Assembly: GCF_002262875.1 (NCBI RefSeq)
Contig: NZ_NKYE01000005.1
Coordinates: 248,001 to 312,000 of the forward strand
Direction of reading: 5' to 3'
DNA from: Amycolatopsis antarctica
GTDB taxonomy: Bacteria > Actinomycetota > Actinomycetes > Mycobacteriales > Pseudonocardiaceae
Length of the DNA: 64,000 bases
Of this stretch, positions 8,646-17,672 are shown one piece after another (the stretch's first letter is position 1; each line of letters opens with the position of its first letter). The translations under genes were made by a program, and so were the position numbers. Under the pieces are notes generated by a model. The model was given only the letters and a program-made list of their open reading frames with translations, was not told the origin of the DNA and ran no database searches.

Positions 8646-8909
8646 TTACAGATCGGCCTCGAGCAGCACCAGTGAACGCCCCCGCCTGCCCGCGGGCGGG
8701 CGGGCGGCGAGCTCGCGCAGCTTCTCGGTCACCTCGATGTCGTCGAGCCAGGTGTGGCCCGGTTGCCGGAACGGGGACTCCAGTAGGGAGAACCCGAGGC
8801 GGCGCCGCAGTTTGCGGCCGATCCGCTCCCGTCCGGTCGGTGCGGCGGGCTGGTCGGAACCGGTCTCCGCCTCGTTCGGTGCGTCGATTCGCAGAAGTCG
8901 TACAGCCAT
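8646..8909 (-). CDS. Small conserved-looking hypothetical protein
   Basis: This is an 87-residue protein I do not recognise. It begins MAVRLLRIDAPNEAE, has a basic middle (RERIGRKLRRRLGFSLLES) and ends RSLVLLEADL. No signal peptide or membrane segment is visible. The ATG follows a G-rich stretch (GGGGGGC), and an in-frame extension further upstream lacks normal composition. It lies between an XRE regulator and its likely DUF397 partner, on the opposite strand, so it could belong to that regulatory locus, but nothing in the sequence proves it. Confidence 0.5.
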   Translation of the reverse strand: MAVRLLRIDAPNEAETGSDQPAAPTGRERIGRKLRRRLGFSLLESPFRQPGHTWLDDIEVTEKLRELAARPPAGRRGRSLVLLEADL

Positions 8910-9330
8910 CGTGTCGTCAGCCCCCCAGCCGGGTCGATGTCCTGATGTGTCCCGAACCGGTGTGCGGAGCCAGGAGATCCCGGTCCCGTTCCACCGTCTC
9001 GGCCTGTCGTAGTGAGTGCCGCCGGCTGTGTGCATGCCCGGTAGCGCCCGTCACGACGTGCATCCCCACTGCTCATTTCCTCCTCGGGAGAGGTCGGCGG
9101 TCATTCGCGCGATACACCTTGACCCGTGCTTCCCCTTGCCCCAGGGTTGCGAACTGGGTCTCGTACCGCTTGGAATAATCCTAACCCTCGAATAATCTCG
9201 CCGTCGAGGCACCGGGCGGAACACCATACTTTCGGCTGCCTGAGGCGATAAAGTTGACTACTGGGCGTAGGTAGTTCCTGCATTCGTGCAAGCCGCTGCC
9301 GTGCCCGGGACCTGGTGAGGGGGTAGCGAA
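8910..9330. other. Divergent intergenic region, small protein / DUF397
   Basis: About 420 bases without a supportable gene. The part nearest the DUF397 gene (about 9160-9300) is A+T-richer (AATAATC repeated, CGATAAAGTTGACTACT), which suits a promoter. A TTGACT lies at 9254 but no convincing -10 is spaced to it. Confidence 0.35.
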
Positions 9331-9582
9331 GTGGCGGATTATCCCGCGTCGAAAGATTACGACCCGGACACGGCGGTGGCCCTGTTCGACGCCGCGGCCT
9401 GGCAGAAGTCGTTCGCCAGCGAGCCCAACGGTGGAAGCTGCGTGGAGGTCAATCTGGGCTCGGACCGGGTGGGGGTCCGGGACACCAAGCTGGAGGACAG
9501 CCCGGTGTTCGTCTTCGACGCGAGCGAGTGGTCGGCCTTCCTGGCGGCGGTCAAGGCGGGTCAGTTCGACCTTCCGGCCTGA
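9331..9582 (+). CDS. DUF397 protein, probable partner of the XRE/DUF5753 regulator
   Basis: The 83-residue protein has the DUF397 layout: an N-terminal acidic part, then SFASEPNGGSCVEVNL, VGVRDTKLEDSPVFVFDASEWSAFLAAVKAGQFD. The pattern NGGSCVEV...VRDTK....P.L.F...EW.AFL..VK.GEFD is the family signature. DUF397 proteins act with Scr1-type XRE regulators, often as small antagonists or cofactors in development and antibiotic control. The GTG follows GAGGGGG. The gene has its own upstream region and is not co-transcribed with the regulator at 7703. Confidence 0.88.
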   Translation: MADYPASKDYDPDTAVALFDAAAWQKSFASEPNGGSCVEVNLGSDRVGVRDTKLEDSPVFVFDASEWSAFLAAVKAGQFDLPA

Positions 9583-9749
9583 GCCCGCGTCACCCGTTCG
9601 CAGGACCCGTTCAATCGCCGTCGTGCCCGGGTGGCGCCCGTCGTCATCCGGGGGTCGGTCCGTCCCCGCGCGGCCTGCCCGGCCCCGCCGCCCGGTCGCG
9701 GAGCGTTTCCGTCCGTGATGCTCGTCACTGTTGCCGTCCGGTCGGACAC

Positions 9750-9793
9750 ACATGCCGTGTCGCGCGTTCTGGCACGCCGTGTCGGGCGATGGA
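9750..9793 (+). repeat. 22-bp tandem repeat array C (2 units)
   Basis: Two units (9750-9771 and 9772-9793), heads ACATG and GCACG with the core CCGTGTCG(C/G)GCG. The array ends six bases before the stop codon of the convergent dehydratase gene, the same position relative to a 3' end as array A. Confidence 0.7.
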
Positions 9794-9798
9794 GCCGG

Positions 9799-10728
9799 TT
9801 ACGGCTGCGGGGCCCAGTCCGTGTTGGCACCGCACAGCACCAGACAGGGCAGCCGTCCCGGCACCAGCCCGGCCAGCCAGGCCGCGAAACCCGCCGCCGC
9901 GGCCGGTTCGACGGCCAGCCGGAAGTCCTCCCACAGCCGGTCCCGGGCCGCCAGGATCTCCGCGTCACCGACCAGCACCGGGGCGACGGGGGCGAGCCGG
10001 CCGGTGCTGAGCACGCCGAACGGCACCCGGCCGATCCGCGTCGCCCCCAGCGCCGAGGCCGCCACCGAGTCGATCGCGACGTCCACCGGCTCGCCTGCCG
10101 CGAGCGCGTCGTGCACCGCCCGGCAACGCTCCGGCTCCACGGTCACCGTCGTCCGACCGTCCGAGGCCAGCGACGTCCCCGCCGCCAGACCGCCGCCACC
10201 GGCCGCCACGACGATCGCGTCCACCTCCGGCGCCTCCGCCAGCACCTCGACGGCCACCGTGCCCTGCCCGGCGACCACGGCGGGCGCGTCGTAGGCGTGC
10301 AGGTGGCGCACGCCGGGGCCGGACGCTGCCTCCAGCGCCGCCGCGGCCGCCTCGGCGTACGTCTCGCCGTGCCGCACCAGCGTGGCCCCGAGCGCCTCGA
10401 TCCGCCGCACCTTCCCGGCCGGTGCCGAGGTGGGCACGAACACCGTCGCCGGAACGCCGAGCGCCACCGCGGCGGTGGCCACGCCGAGCCCGTGGTTCCC
10501 GCCCGAGGCGGTCACCACGGTGGACGGCCGATCCCCGGCCAGCAGGGCGTTCGTCGCACCGCGCAGCTTGAACGATCCGCTCCGCTGCAGGTGTTCCAGC
10601 TTCAGCAGCAACGGCCTGCCGTCGACCTCGGTACGCAGCAGCGGGGTCCGCCGCACGTACGGCCGCACGGCCTCGGCGGCCGCCCGCACATCGGCCGGGG
10701 AAGGAAGTTCGATCGGTGCGTTCGTCAC
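9799..10728 (-). CDS. PLP-dependent threonine/serine dehydratase-like enzyme
   Basis: The 309-residue protein belongs to fold-type II PLP enzymes. The Schiff-base Lys is in GSFKLRGA (about residue 49), the phosphate/substrate loop is TASGGNHG (about 72-79), and the glycine-rich AAGGGGL follows at about 175. At about 310 residues it lacks the C-terminal ACT regulatory domain of biosynthetic IlvA, so it resembles catabolic threonine dehydratase or serine racemase. The likely reaction is deamination of threonine or serine to the 2-oxo acid. The GTG (VTNAPIE) is preferred because the upstream extension crosses the divergent ffs promoter. Its exact substrate is uncertain. Confidence 0.88.
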   Translation of the reverse strand: MTNAPIELPSPADVRAAAEAVRPYVRRTPLLRTEVDGRPLLLKLEHLQRSGSFKLRGATNALLAGDRPSTVVTASGGNHGLGVATAAVALGVPATVFVPTSAPAGKVRRIEALGATLVRHGETYAEAAAAALEAASGPGVRHLHAYDAPAVVAGQGTVAVEVLAEAPEVDAIVVAAGGGGLAAGTSLASDGRTTVTVEPERCRAVHDALAAGEPVDVAIDSVAASALGATRIGRVPFGVLSTGRLAPVAPVLVGDAEILAARDRLWEDFRLAVEPAAAAGFAAWLAGLVPGRLPCLVLCGANTDWAPQP

Positions 10729-10770
10729 GGGCGGACGATAGCCGCCGGGCGGAGTCGCTACACTGATTAC

Positions 10771-10856
10771 GGACCCCGCGCGGCGTCCACCCTGTGAACC
10801 TCCCCAGGGCCGGAAGGCAGCAAGGATAAGCAGGCTCTGACGGGTGCGCGGGGTCC
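10771..10856 (+). ncRNA. ffs: Signal recognition particle RNA, small (4.5S-type)
   Basis: The conserved SRP RNA apical domain is present: CCAGGGCCGGAAGGCAGCAA followed by GGATAAGCAGGCTCTG, with the GGAA tetraloop and the asymmetric internal loop. The ends pair over 11 bp (GGACCCCGCGC with GCGCGGGGTCC). It is the RNA core of the bacterial SRP that binds Ffh and targets nascent membrane proteins. A TACACT at 10759-10764 is placed as a -10 element. It lies just upstream of dnaX, as in mycobacteria. The transcript may extend a few bases at each end. Confidence 0.95.
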
Positions 10857-10950
10857 CCTTCATGCCCTGGGTCGTCCTCGGCGGACGCGGACCCGCCGGC
10901 GAGCCGCCCGTGCCCTCCGGGGTGTCCGCGGCGGCCGGTAGTCTCGCCGC

Positions 10951-13026
10951 GTGGCACTAGCGCTCTACCGCAAGTACCGTCCGGCCGCCTTTGCCGAGGT
11001 CGTGGGCCAGGAGCACGTCACCGAGCCCCTGCGTACCGCCCTCGCCGCCGGGCGCATCAACCATGCGTACCTGTTCTCCGGCCCGCGCGGCTGCGGCAAG
11101 ACGTCGAGCGCACGCATCATGGCGCGCTCCCTCAACTGCGTCGAGGGGCCGACGCCGGATCCGTGCGGCAAGTGCGACTCCTGCCGTGCGCTCGCCCCGG
11201 AGGGGTCCGGCAGCGTCGACGTCACCGAGCTGGACGCCGCCAGCCACGGAGGTGTCGACGACGCCAGGGAACTGCGCGACCGTGCCTTCTACGCCCCCGC
11301 GGAAGCCCGCTACCGGGTGTTCATCATCGATGAGGCGCACATGGTCACCACGCAGGGTTTCAACGCCCTGCTGAAGATCGTCGAGGAACCGCCAGAGCAC
11401 CTCATCTTCATCTTCGCCACCACCGAGCCGGACAAGGTGCTGCCCACCATCCGCTCGCGGACCCATCACTACCCGTTCCGGCTGATTCCACCGAGCGCGA
11501 TGCGTGAGCTGCTGGAACGCAACGTCGAGGCCGAGGGCGTGGCCGTGGAACCGGCCGTGTTCCCGCTGGTGATCCGCGCCGGTGGCGGTTCGGCGCGGGA
11601 CACACAGTCCGTACTGGACCAGCTCCTGGCCGGTGCCGGGCCCGATGGCGTCGCGTACGACCGCGCCGTGTCGCTGCTGGGCGTCACCGATGTGGCACTG
11701 ATCGACGACATGGTCGACGGGCTGGCCGAGGACGACGCCTCCGCCGTGTTCGGCACCGTCGAACGTCTCGCCGAGGCCGGGCACGATCCGCGCCGTTTCG
11801 CCACCGACCTCCTGGACCGGTTGCGCGACCTCGTCCTGCTGCGCTCGGTGCCCGACGCCGGGGCCCGCGGCCTGGTCGCCGCGCCCGAGGAGGAGCTGAA
11901 CCGGATGGTCGCGCAGGCCGAGCGCCTCGGCGCCGGCACGCTGACGCGCTACGCCGAGATCATCAACACCGGCCTGCTGGAGATGCGCGGCGCCACCGCG
12001 CCCCGGCTGCTGCTGGAACTGCTCTGCGCCCGCATGCTGCTGCCCTCGCCGACCGAGGGCGAGGCGGCGCTGCTGCAACGCCTGGAACGGCTCGAACGCC
12101 GCGTCACCGTCGGCGGATCCGCCCCCGTGGGCGACACCGCGCCCGCCGCTGACACCGCGACGTACCAGCGGCCCTCGCAGCGTGCCCCGCAGGACGCGCC
12201 ACAGGCCCGGCCGGAACCGGCCCGCCAAGAAGCGGTCCGGCCGGAACCCGCGCGTCCGGAACCCGTACCGGAAACGCCCGCGCGTCCGGTGGAACCCGTT
12301 GTGGCGCAGGCGGAACCGGCCGTTCCCGAGCCGGCGCCCTCGGCCACGCCGACCGGGGAACCGGCGGCTCCGGGGGAGCAGCCCGCCGGTGGTTTGGACG
12401 CGGTGGCGATCCGCCGCGTCTGGCCGCAACTGCTGGCCGCCATCCGCAAGGTTCCCGGGCAGCGCAGCACCGAGGCGATGCTGACCCAGGCCGGGGTGCA
12501 CAGCGTCGACGGCTCGCAGGTCACCCTCACGCACAGCGCGGAACCCTTGGCGCGCAGGCTTTCCGAGACGCACAACGCGGAGAAGATCGCCGCCGCGCTG
12601 CACGAGGTGCTCGGCGGGCAGTGGCAGGTCCGCTGCGTGCACGGCGCGCCCGGTGCCGCCGCCGCTCCGGCTGCCCGCCCTGCCCCGCAGGCACCGGCGC
12701 AGCAGCGGCCGGACCGGTCCGACCGGCAGGAACGGCAGCGGCCCGCCGAGGGGGCGTCCCGCTCGTACCGCAGGCCGTCCGAGGGGCAGGAGGCTGCCGA
12801 GCAGCCGCGGCAGCAGGCGCCCCGGAGGCCGGCCCCCGTGACCAGCGAACCGGACATCCCGCTTCCCCCGGAACCGGAGGACGAGGAACCGCCACCGCAT
12901 ACCGCGGAGGACACCGGACCGCCCGCGCCGGGCAGCCCAGCGCCCCGGTCGGATTCCCCGCTCGACGCCGAGGCGGCCGCGCACAAGCTGCTCTCCGACC
13001 ACCTCGGAGCGCGCCCGCTCGACTAG
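10951..13026 (+). CDS. dnaX: DNA polymerase III subunit gamma/tau
   Basis: This 691-residue clamp-loader ATPase begins ALYRKYRPAAFAEVVGQEHV, the family N-terminus. Walker A GPRGCGKT is at residues 44-51, the zinc cysteines at about 63, 72, 75 and 78, and Walker B is IIDEAHMV, followed by the sensor region. After about residue 400 the protein becomes rich in Pro, Ala and Glu with a globular part between (about 470-560, tau-like), then a second disordered tail. It loads the beta clamp and, as tau, bridges polymerase and helicase. No slippery A-run like the E. coli frameshift site is apparent, so tau alone is probably made. The GTG start lies about 95 bases after ffs. Confidence 0.96.
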   Translation: MALALYRKYRPAAFAEVVGQEHVTEPLRTALAAGRINHAYLFSGPRGCGKTSSARIMARSLNCVEGPTPDPCGKCDSCRALAPEGSGSVDVTELDAASHGGVDDARELRDRAFYAPAEARYRVFIIDEAHMVTTQGFNALLKIVEEPPEHLIFIFATTEPDKVLPTIRSRTHHYPFRLIPPSAMRELLERNVEAEGVAVEPAVFPLVIRAGGGSARDTQSVLDQLLAGAGPDGVAYDRAVSLLGVTDVALIDDMVDGLAEDDASAVFGTVERLAEAGHDPRRFATDLLDRLRDLVLLRSVPDAGARGLVAAPEEELNRMVAQAERLGAGTLTRYAEIINTGLLEMRGATAPRLLLELLCARMLLPSPTEGEAALLQRLERLERRVTVGGSAPVGDTAPAADTATYQRPSQRAPQDAPQARPEPARQEAVRPEPARPEPVPETPARPVEPVVAQAEPAVPEPAPSATPTGEPAAPGEQPAGGLDAVAIRRVWPQLLAAIRKVPGQRSTEAMLTQAGVHSVDGSQVTLTHSAEPLARRLSETHNAEKIAAALHEVLGGQWQVRCVHGAPGAAAAPAARPAPQAPAQQRPDRSDRQERQRPAEGASRSYRRPSEGQEAAEQPRQQAPRRPAPVTSEPDIPLPPEPEDEEPPPHTAEDTGPPAPGSPAPRSDSPLDAEAAAHKLLSDHLGARPLD

Positions 13027-13154
13027 GACCTGTCTCCACGCGCCCTCGGCGATCGTGTTGGCGCGAACACCGCGGCCAGTCGGGAACATGTCAACGCCTG
13101 GCGACCGTGCTGCGAATCGGCAGCCGGTCCCGACAGGCCGGACGTATCCGGTGG

Positions 13155-13988
13155 TCAGCGGCCCAGGTAGGCGGTGATCCCGGCGGCGATCGCGGCGGCG
13201 TAGCGCTCCCGGCCCTCCGGCGTGCGCATCCGTTCCGCCTCGGCGGGGTCGCGCATGTTGCCGCACTCCACCAGCGCAGCCGGACGCTCGGAGAGATTCA
13301 GTCCGGCGAGGTCGTCCCGGCCGTCGAGTCCGTCCTCGCCGATGTAGGTCGCCCGCTCGAACCCGCCGCCGGTCATGCCCTCGCGCAGGGATTTCGCCAG
13401 CCGTACCGAGGGGTCGCCCTGCGCCCCGTTCAGCGGCGGGTCGGAGTGGGCGATGTGGAAACCGTTGGCTCCGGCCGAGTTCGAGCCGTCGGCGTGAATC
13501 GAGACGACGGCGTCCGCCCCGGCCTCGTTGCCGATCGCGGCGCGTTCGTCCACGCAGGGGCCGACGCCCTCGTCGTCCTGCCGGGTGAGCGTGACCCGGA
13601 TGCCGCGTTGCCGCAGTTCCTCGGCCACCCGCTGCGTCACGTCGAAGGTGAAGACGTGCTCGGCGAAGCCGTCGTCGGTGGAGGTTCCGGTGGTGTTGCA
13701 GGGTTTCGTCTCACCACGTCCGGCCGGGACCGGGCGGTTGATCGCCGCCGGGTCGTCCGCGTTGCCCCCGTTGTGCCCGGGATCGAGCACCACCACCGGA
13801 GCGGGAGCGGCGGGCTGGGCGGGCACCGGTGGCGGGGACGGAGCCGCCGGCACCGGCGCCGGGGGTGGGGAGGGCAGCTGGGGCACCGGCGGCAGCGGGG
13901 GCGCGGCGGGCCGCTCGGGCGTGTCCGGTGCGCAGGCCGGGACGGCCGCGAGCAGGCCGAGCAGCACGACCGGGGCGAAACGTCGCAT
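13155..13988 (-). CDS. N-acetylmuramoyl-L-alanine amidase (Amidase_3), probable lipoprotein
   Basis: The 277-residue protein has a lipoprotein-like signal peptide ending AVPAC (Cys about 19), a Pro/Ala-rich linker (about 25-64) and an Amidase_3 zinc domain. Zinc ligands are seen in VVLDPGHNGG (His 72), the Glu of DDGFAEHVF, and the His of VSIHADGS. The catalytic Glu is in LVECGN. It cleaves the amide bond between MurNAc and the peptide stem during cell-wall remodelling. It resembles mycobacterial Rv3717 (Ami1), which also lies next to ybaB-recR, so family and synteny agree. It is divergent from ybaB. Confidence 0.92.
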   Translation of the reverse strand: MRRFAPVVLLGLLAAVPACAPDTPERPAAPPLPPVPQLPSPPPAPVPAAPSPPPVPAQPAAPAPVVVLDPGHNGGNADDPAAINRPVPAGRGETKPCNTTGTSTDDGFAEHVFTFDVTQRVAEELRQRGIRVTLTRQDDEGVGPCVDERAAIGNEAGADAVVSIHADGSNSAGANGFHIAHSDPPLNGAQGDPSVRLAKSLREGMTGGGFERATYIGEDGLDGRDDLAGLNLSERPAALVECGNMRDPAEAERMRTPEGRERYAAAIAAGITAYLGR

Positions 13989-14065
13989 GGTGGCAAAGGT
14001 GCCACACGGACTGCGGCTAGGCTGGCAGACACGTGCAAGCGAGCTAAGGATCAGGTGCGGAAATC

Positions 14066-14425
14066 ATGGCGCAGCCCGGCGGTGGAATGCCCGACATGCA
14101 GCAGATCCTGCAGCAGGCGCAGAAGATGCAGGAGCAGCTCCTCTCTGCGCAGCAGGAACTCGCGGAGGCCGAGGTGACGGGCTCCGCCGGTGGTGGTCTG
14201 GTGACCGCGACCGTCAGCGGGGGCATGGAGCTGAAGAACCTGACGATCGACCCGAAGGTCGTGGACCCGGACGACGTCGAGACCCTCTCCGACCTCGTGG
14301 TGGCCGCCGTGCGCGACGCCACGGCCAACGCGCAGAAGCTCACCGAGGAGAAGATGGGCCCGCTCGCCGGCGGGCTCGACGGCGGCATGCCCGACCTGGG
14401 TGGCCTCGGCCTGCCGGGTGCCTGA
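14066..14425 (+). CDS. YbaB/EbfC-family nucleoid-associated protein
   Basis: The 119-residue protein has the YbaB core, with a coiled-coil-forming helix [20 protein letters not shown] at the N-terminus and then [20 protein letters not shown] and [17 protein letters not shown]. Glycine-rich ends (PGGGMPDM and [14 protein letters not shown]) are typical of actinobacterial versions. Family members are small dimeric DNA-binding proteins. It precedes recR by about 100 bases, the widely conserved dnaX-ybaB-recR order. Confidence 0.95.
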   Translation: MAQPGGGMPDMQQILQQAQKMQEQLLSAQQELAEAEVTGSAGGGLVTATVSGGMELKNLTIDPKVVDPDDVETLSDLVVAAVRDATANAQKLTEEKMGPLAGGLDGGMPDLGGLGLPGA

Positions 14426-14524
14426 GCATCCGGATCTGACGGCCTCCGTCACCGGCGCCCTCGCGCCGGCGGCGGACGGTCCGTCCGCCGCACGCCGCGC
14501 TCCGGCCGTCGAGAGTGAGCTGCT

Positions 14525-15121
14525 GTGTACGAGGGCGTAGTCCAGGACCTGATCGACGAGCTCGGGCGGCTGCCCGGCGTCGGTCCGAAGAGCGCGCAGC
14601 GAATCGCCTTCCACCTGCTCGCCGCGGATCCCGCCGACATCGGGCGGCTCCGCGAAGTGCTCGGCAAGGTGGCCGAGGGCGTGCAGTTCTGCGAGGTCTG
14701 CGGCAACGTCTCGGAGCAGCCGCAGTGCCGGATCTGCCGGGACACCCGCCGCGACGCCAGCGTCATCTGCGTGGTCGAGGAACCGAAGGACGTGCTCGCG
14801 GTGGAGCGGACGCGGGAGTTCCGTGGCCGTTACCACGTGCTGGGCGGCGCGCTGGACCCGTTGTCCGGCATCGGACCGGAGCAACTCCGGATGCGCGAGC
14901 TGCTGTCGCGGATCGGCTCCGACGAGGTCACCGAGGTGATCATCGCGACCGACCCGAACACCGAGGGCGAGGCGACCGCCACCTACCTGGTGCGGATGTT
15001 GCGCGACTTCCCCGGTCTCACGGTGACCAGGCTCGCTCACGGGCTGCCGATGGGCGGCGACCTCGAGTTCGCCGACGAGCTGACGCTCGGCCGCGCGCTG
15101 TCCGGCCGCCGCGCGCTGTAG
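14525..15121 (+). CDS. recR: Recombination protein RecR
   Basis: At 198 residues it matches the family length. The N-terminal helix-hairpin-helix is [22 protein letters not shown]4 zinc finger uses Cys 56, 59, 68 and 71, and the Toprim domain has [12 protein letters not shown] and [12 protein letters not shown]. The C-terminal Walker-B-like segment [21 protein letters not shown] is present. RecR works with RecO (and RecF) to load RecA on gapped DNA. It starts at GTG. Confidence 0.96.
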   Translation: MYEGVVQDLIDELGRLPGVGPKSAQRIAFHLLAADPADIGRLREVLGKVAEGVQFCEVCGNVSEQPQCRICRDTRRDASVICVVEEPKDVLAVERTREFRGRYHVLGGALDPLSGIGPEQLRMRELLSRIGSDEVTEVIIATDPNTEGEATATYLVRMLRDFPGLTVTRLAHGLPMGGDLEFADELTLGRALSGRRAL

Positions 15122-15127
15122 CCCGGC

Positions 15128-15724
15128 GTGACGGCCGCCGGGACGCCCGCGGCAGCGGCCGCGGTGGTCGCCGCCGCGGCACTGGCCGCGCCCGCCCGGC
15201 TCGGCGGGGTCCGGCTGCTGGCCGTCGACGGCCCGTCCGGGGCGGGCAAGTCGACCTTCGCCGACCGGGTCGTCGAGGCGTTGCGAGCCCGGGCCGCGCG
15301 CACCGTTCTCCTTCGTACCGACGACTTCGCCACCTGGGACGATCCGGTGGCCTGGTGGCCGAGGCTGCGTGACGGGGTGCTGGCGCCGTACGCCGAGGGC
15401 CGCCCCGGCCGTTACCGCCGCGTCGAGTGGCCCGATGGCCGTCCGGTGCCGGGGGAGTACGTGGACGTCGAGGTGCCGGACGTGCTGGTGCTGGAGGGCG
15501 TGTCGGCGGGGCGGGCGTCGGTGCGGCCCTCACTGGCGCACCTGAGCTGGCTGCCCGGACCGGACGCGGCGACCCGGCTGGAACGGGCGGTTGCCCGTGA
15601 CGGAGAGCCATCGCGGGCGCCGCTGACGCGGTGGCAGGCGTTCGAGCGCGGCTGGTTCGCCATCGACCAACCCCACCTGCGTGCCGATACCTCGTTCGGC
15701 GCAGGCCAGTTGGGTGATTCGTGA
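15128..15724 (+). CDS. Uridine kinase-like P-loop NTPase
   Basis: The 198-residue protein has a Walker A motif VDGPSGAGKSTFA (about residues 33-45), then LRTDDFATWDD and LVLEGVSAGRAS, as in uridine kinase-like proteins that phosphorylate a nucleoside or a related small molecule. Many residues of the uridine-binding site cannot be judged by eye, so the substrate is not certain. The GTG start lies six bases after the recR stop, so the two are probably co-transcribed. Confidence 0.75.
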   Translation: MTAAGTPAAAAAVVAAAALAAPARLGGVRLLAVDGPSGAGKSTFADRVVEALRARAARTVLLRTDDFATWDDPVAWWPRLRDGVLAPYAEGRPGRYRRVEWPDGRPVPGEYVDVEVPDVLVLEGVSAGRASVRPSLAHLSWLPGPDAATRLERAVARDGEPSRAPLTRWQAFERGWFAIDQPHLRADTSFGAGQLGDS

Positions 15725-15926
15725 CGATCCACCCCCGAAGTTGCACGGTCGGTGACAGTGTGCGGACGCTGTGCCGGTCATTCACCCTCCGTGTAGCGCG
15801 ATCGTAACCTCACGTGCTTAAGTGCGGGCCGACGAGCGACTAATGTCTGCGACCACACCGAAGTGCCGTCGGCGTACTTTGCCGTGCCGACGGTCCGAGT
15901 CCCGAACATGTGTCAAGGGGTGCCAA

Positions 15927-17606
15927 ATGCTCCACAAGCGGGTTGCCCGAACGCGTCGTATTGCCCTGATCGGGCTTGCGGGCGCGCTCGCGCTGTCAGC
16001 GACCGCCTGCGCGCAGTCCGAGCGCGATGGTGAACAGGGTGGCGGAGGTCAGGCCGGCGGAACGCTGGTTTTCGGCGCCGCGGGAGCGCCCAAGAACTTC
16101 GACCCGATCTTCAACGACGACGGCGAGAGCTTCCGTCCGATCCGGCAGATGTACGAGACCCTCGTGCAGTACAAGCCGGGTACGGCCGAGGTCGAGCCCG
16201 GTCTCGCGGAGAAGTGGGAGCCGAGCCCCGACGGCACGAGCTGGACGTTCAGCCTGCGGAAGAACGTCAAGTTCCACGACGGCACCCCGTTCAACGCCGC
16301 CGCCGTGTGCGCGAACTTCGATCGCTGGTTCAACATCAAGGGCGCGGCCGCACAGAGCCAGATGATCTACTACGGCGACATCTTCGGCGGGTTCGCGCAG
16401 AACGAGGGTGACGCCACCGGCGACCCGCTGTACAAGAACTGCGAGGCCAAGGACGACTCCACGGCCGTGCTGAACCTGAACAAGGCGCGCGGCGCGTTCC
16501 CGGACGCCTTCGGTCTCACCTCGCTGTCGATCTCCAGCCCCGAGGCGCTGAAGAAGTACAACGCCGACGAGGTCACCCAGAGCGGCGAATCGTTCACCTA
16601 TCCCGAGTACGCCACCGATCACCCCACCGGTACCGGACCGTTCAAGTTCGAGGGTTTCGACCGCGCCCAGGGCACCATCACCCTGGTGCGCAACGAGGAG
16701 TACTGGGGCGAGAAGGCCAAGTTGGACAAGGTGATCTTCAAGATCATCCCGGACGAGGCTGCGCGCAAGGAAGAGCTGCGGTCCGGCGCGATCGACGGGT
16801 ACGACCTGCCGAACCCGGCCGACTACAACGCGCTCAAGGAAGCCGGCGCGAACGTCATGGTCCGCCCGGTCAACAACATCATGTATCTGGGCATCAACCA
16901 GACGAACAACCCGGCCCTGAAGGACGTCCGTGTCCGCCAGGCGCTCGACTACGCGGTCAACAAGGACCAGCTCGCGCAGAACAAGCTGCCCGAGGGCGGC
17001 CAGGGCCGCGACCAGTTCGTGCCCGCCGAGACGCCGGGCAACACCCCGAACGTCGAGAAGCACGCCTACGACCCGGAGAAGGCCAAGGCACTGCTGAAGG
17101 AGGCGGGAGCCGAGGGGCTCACGCTGAACTTCTACATCCCGACCGAGGTCAGCCGCCCGTACATGCCGAACCCGCAGGAACTCGCCGGCGCCATCACCGA
17201 GGACCTGAAGGCGGTCGGCATCACCGTCAACGCCGTCCCGCGGCCGTGGAACGGTGGCTTCAAGGACGACGTGCAGAAGGCCGGAAAGCACGACATCCAC
17301 CTGCTCGGCTGGACCGGTGACTACGGCGACGCCGGCAACTTCATCGGCACGTTCTTCGGCCGGGAGAAGGCCGAGTTCGGCTTCAGCGACCCGGCGATCT
17401 TCGACGCCCTGTCGAAGGCCGACTCGCAGGTCGACCCGGCGGCGAAGAAGGCCGGTTACGAGGAGGCCAGCGTGCTGATCTCCAAGTACGTGCCGGCCGT
17501 GCCGGTCAGCTCCTCGCCCCCGGCCATCGTCGTCGGCGGCAACATCCAGGGCATCGTGCCCAGCCCGCTGACCGACGAGCGCTTCGCCACCGTCACTAAG
17601 GAGTAG
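15927..17606 (+). CDS. Oligopeptide/dipeptide ABC transporter substrate-binding lipoprotein
   Basis: The 559-residue protein has a lipoprotein signal peptide (RRIALIGLAGALALSATAC, Cys about 28) and a family-5 extracellular solute-binding domain. Characteristic segments are LVFGAAGAPKNFDPIFND near the start, LAEKWEPSPDGTSWTFSLRK, FHDGTPFNAAAV and YMPNPQELAGAITEDLKAVG. It captures peptides or related solutes outside the membrane and hands them to the permeases encoded next. The ATG after AAGGGG is chosen because it begins the signal peptide. It is the first gene of a five-gene operon. Confidence 0.94.
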   Translation: MLHKRVARTRRIALIGLAGALALSATACAQSERDGEQGGGGQAGGTLVFGAAGAPKNFDPIFNDDGESFRPIRQMYETLVQYKPGTAEVEPGLAEKWEPSPDGTSWTFSLRKNVKFHDGTPFNAAAVCANFDRWFNIKGAAAQSQMIYYGDIFGGFAQNEGDATGDPLYKNCEAKDDSTAVLNLNKARGAFPDAFGLTSLSISSPEALKKYNADEVTQSGESFTYPEYATDHPTGTGPFKFEGFDRAQGTITLVRNEEYWGEKAKLDKVIFKIIPDEAARKEELRSGAIDGYDLPNPADYNALKEAGANVMVRPVNNIMYLGINQTNNPALKDVRVRQALDYAVNKDQLAQNKLPEGGQGRDQFVPAETPGNTPNVEKHAYDPEKAKALLKEAGAEGLTLNFYIPTEVSRPYMPNPQELAGAITEDLKAVGITVNAVPRPWNGGFKDDVQKAGKHDIHLLGWTGDYGDAGNFIGTFFGREKAEFGFSDPAIFDALSKADSQVDPAAKKAGYEEASVLISKYVPAVPVSSSPPAIVVGGNIQGIVPSPLTDERFATVTKE

Positions 17607-17618
17607 ACGTCTCACGCC

Positions 17619-17652
17619 CCAGGGGTGGTGACCAACAGGTCGCCACCCCTGG
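17619..17652 (+). promoter_or_regulatory. Intercistronic hairpin after the binding-protein gene
   Basis: A 15-bp stem with one G-U pair (CCAGGGGTGGTGACC / GGTCGCCACCCCTGG) closes an AACA tetraloop and lies between the solute-binding gene and the first permease. There is no T-run. Such hairpins commonly protect the 3' end of the abundant binding-protein message and lower downstream expression. Confidence 0.65.
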
Positions 17653-17672
17653 CGGCGTGAACGGGGTAATCC

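Noticed and set aside
13027-13154. Possible gene in the gap between dnaX and the amidase gene
   Set aside because: 128 bases with no frame that has a start, ribosome site and plausible composition. It is probably the convergent 3' region.
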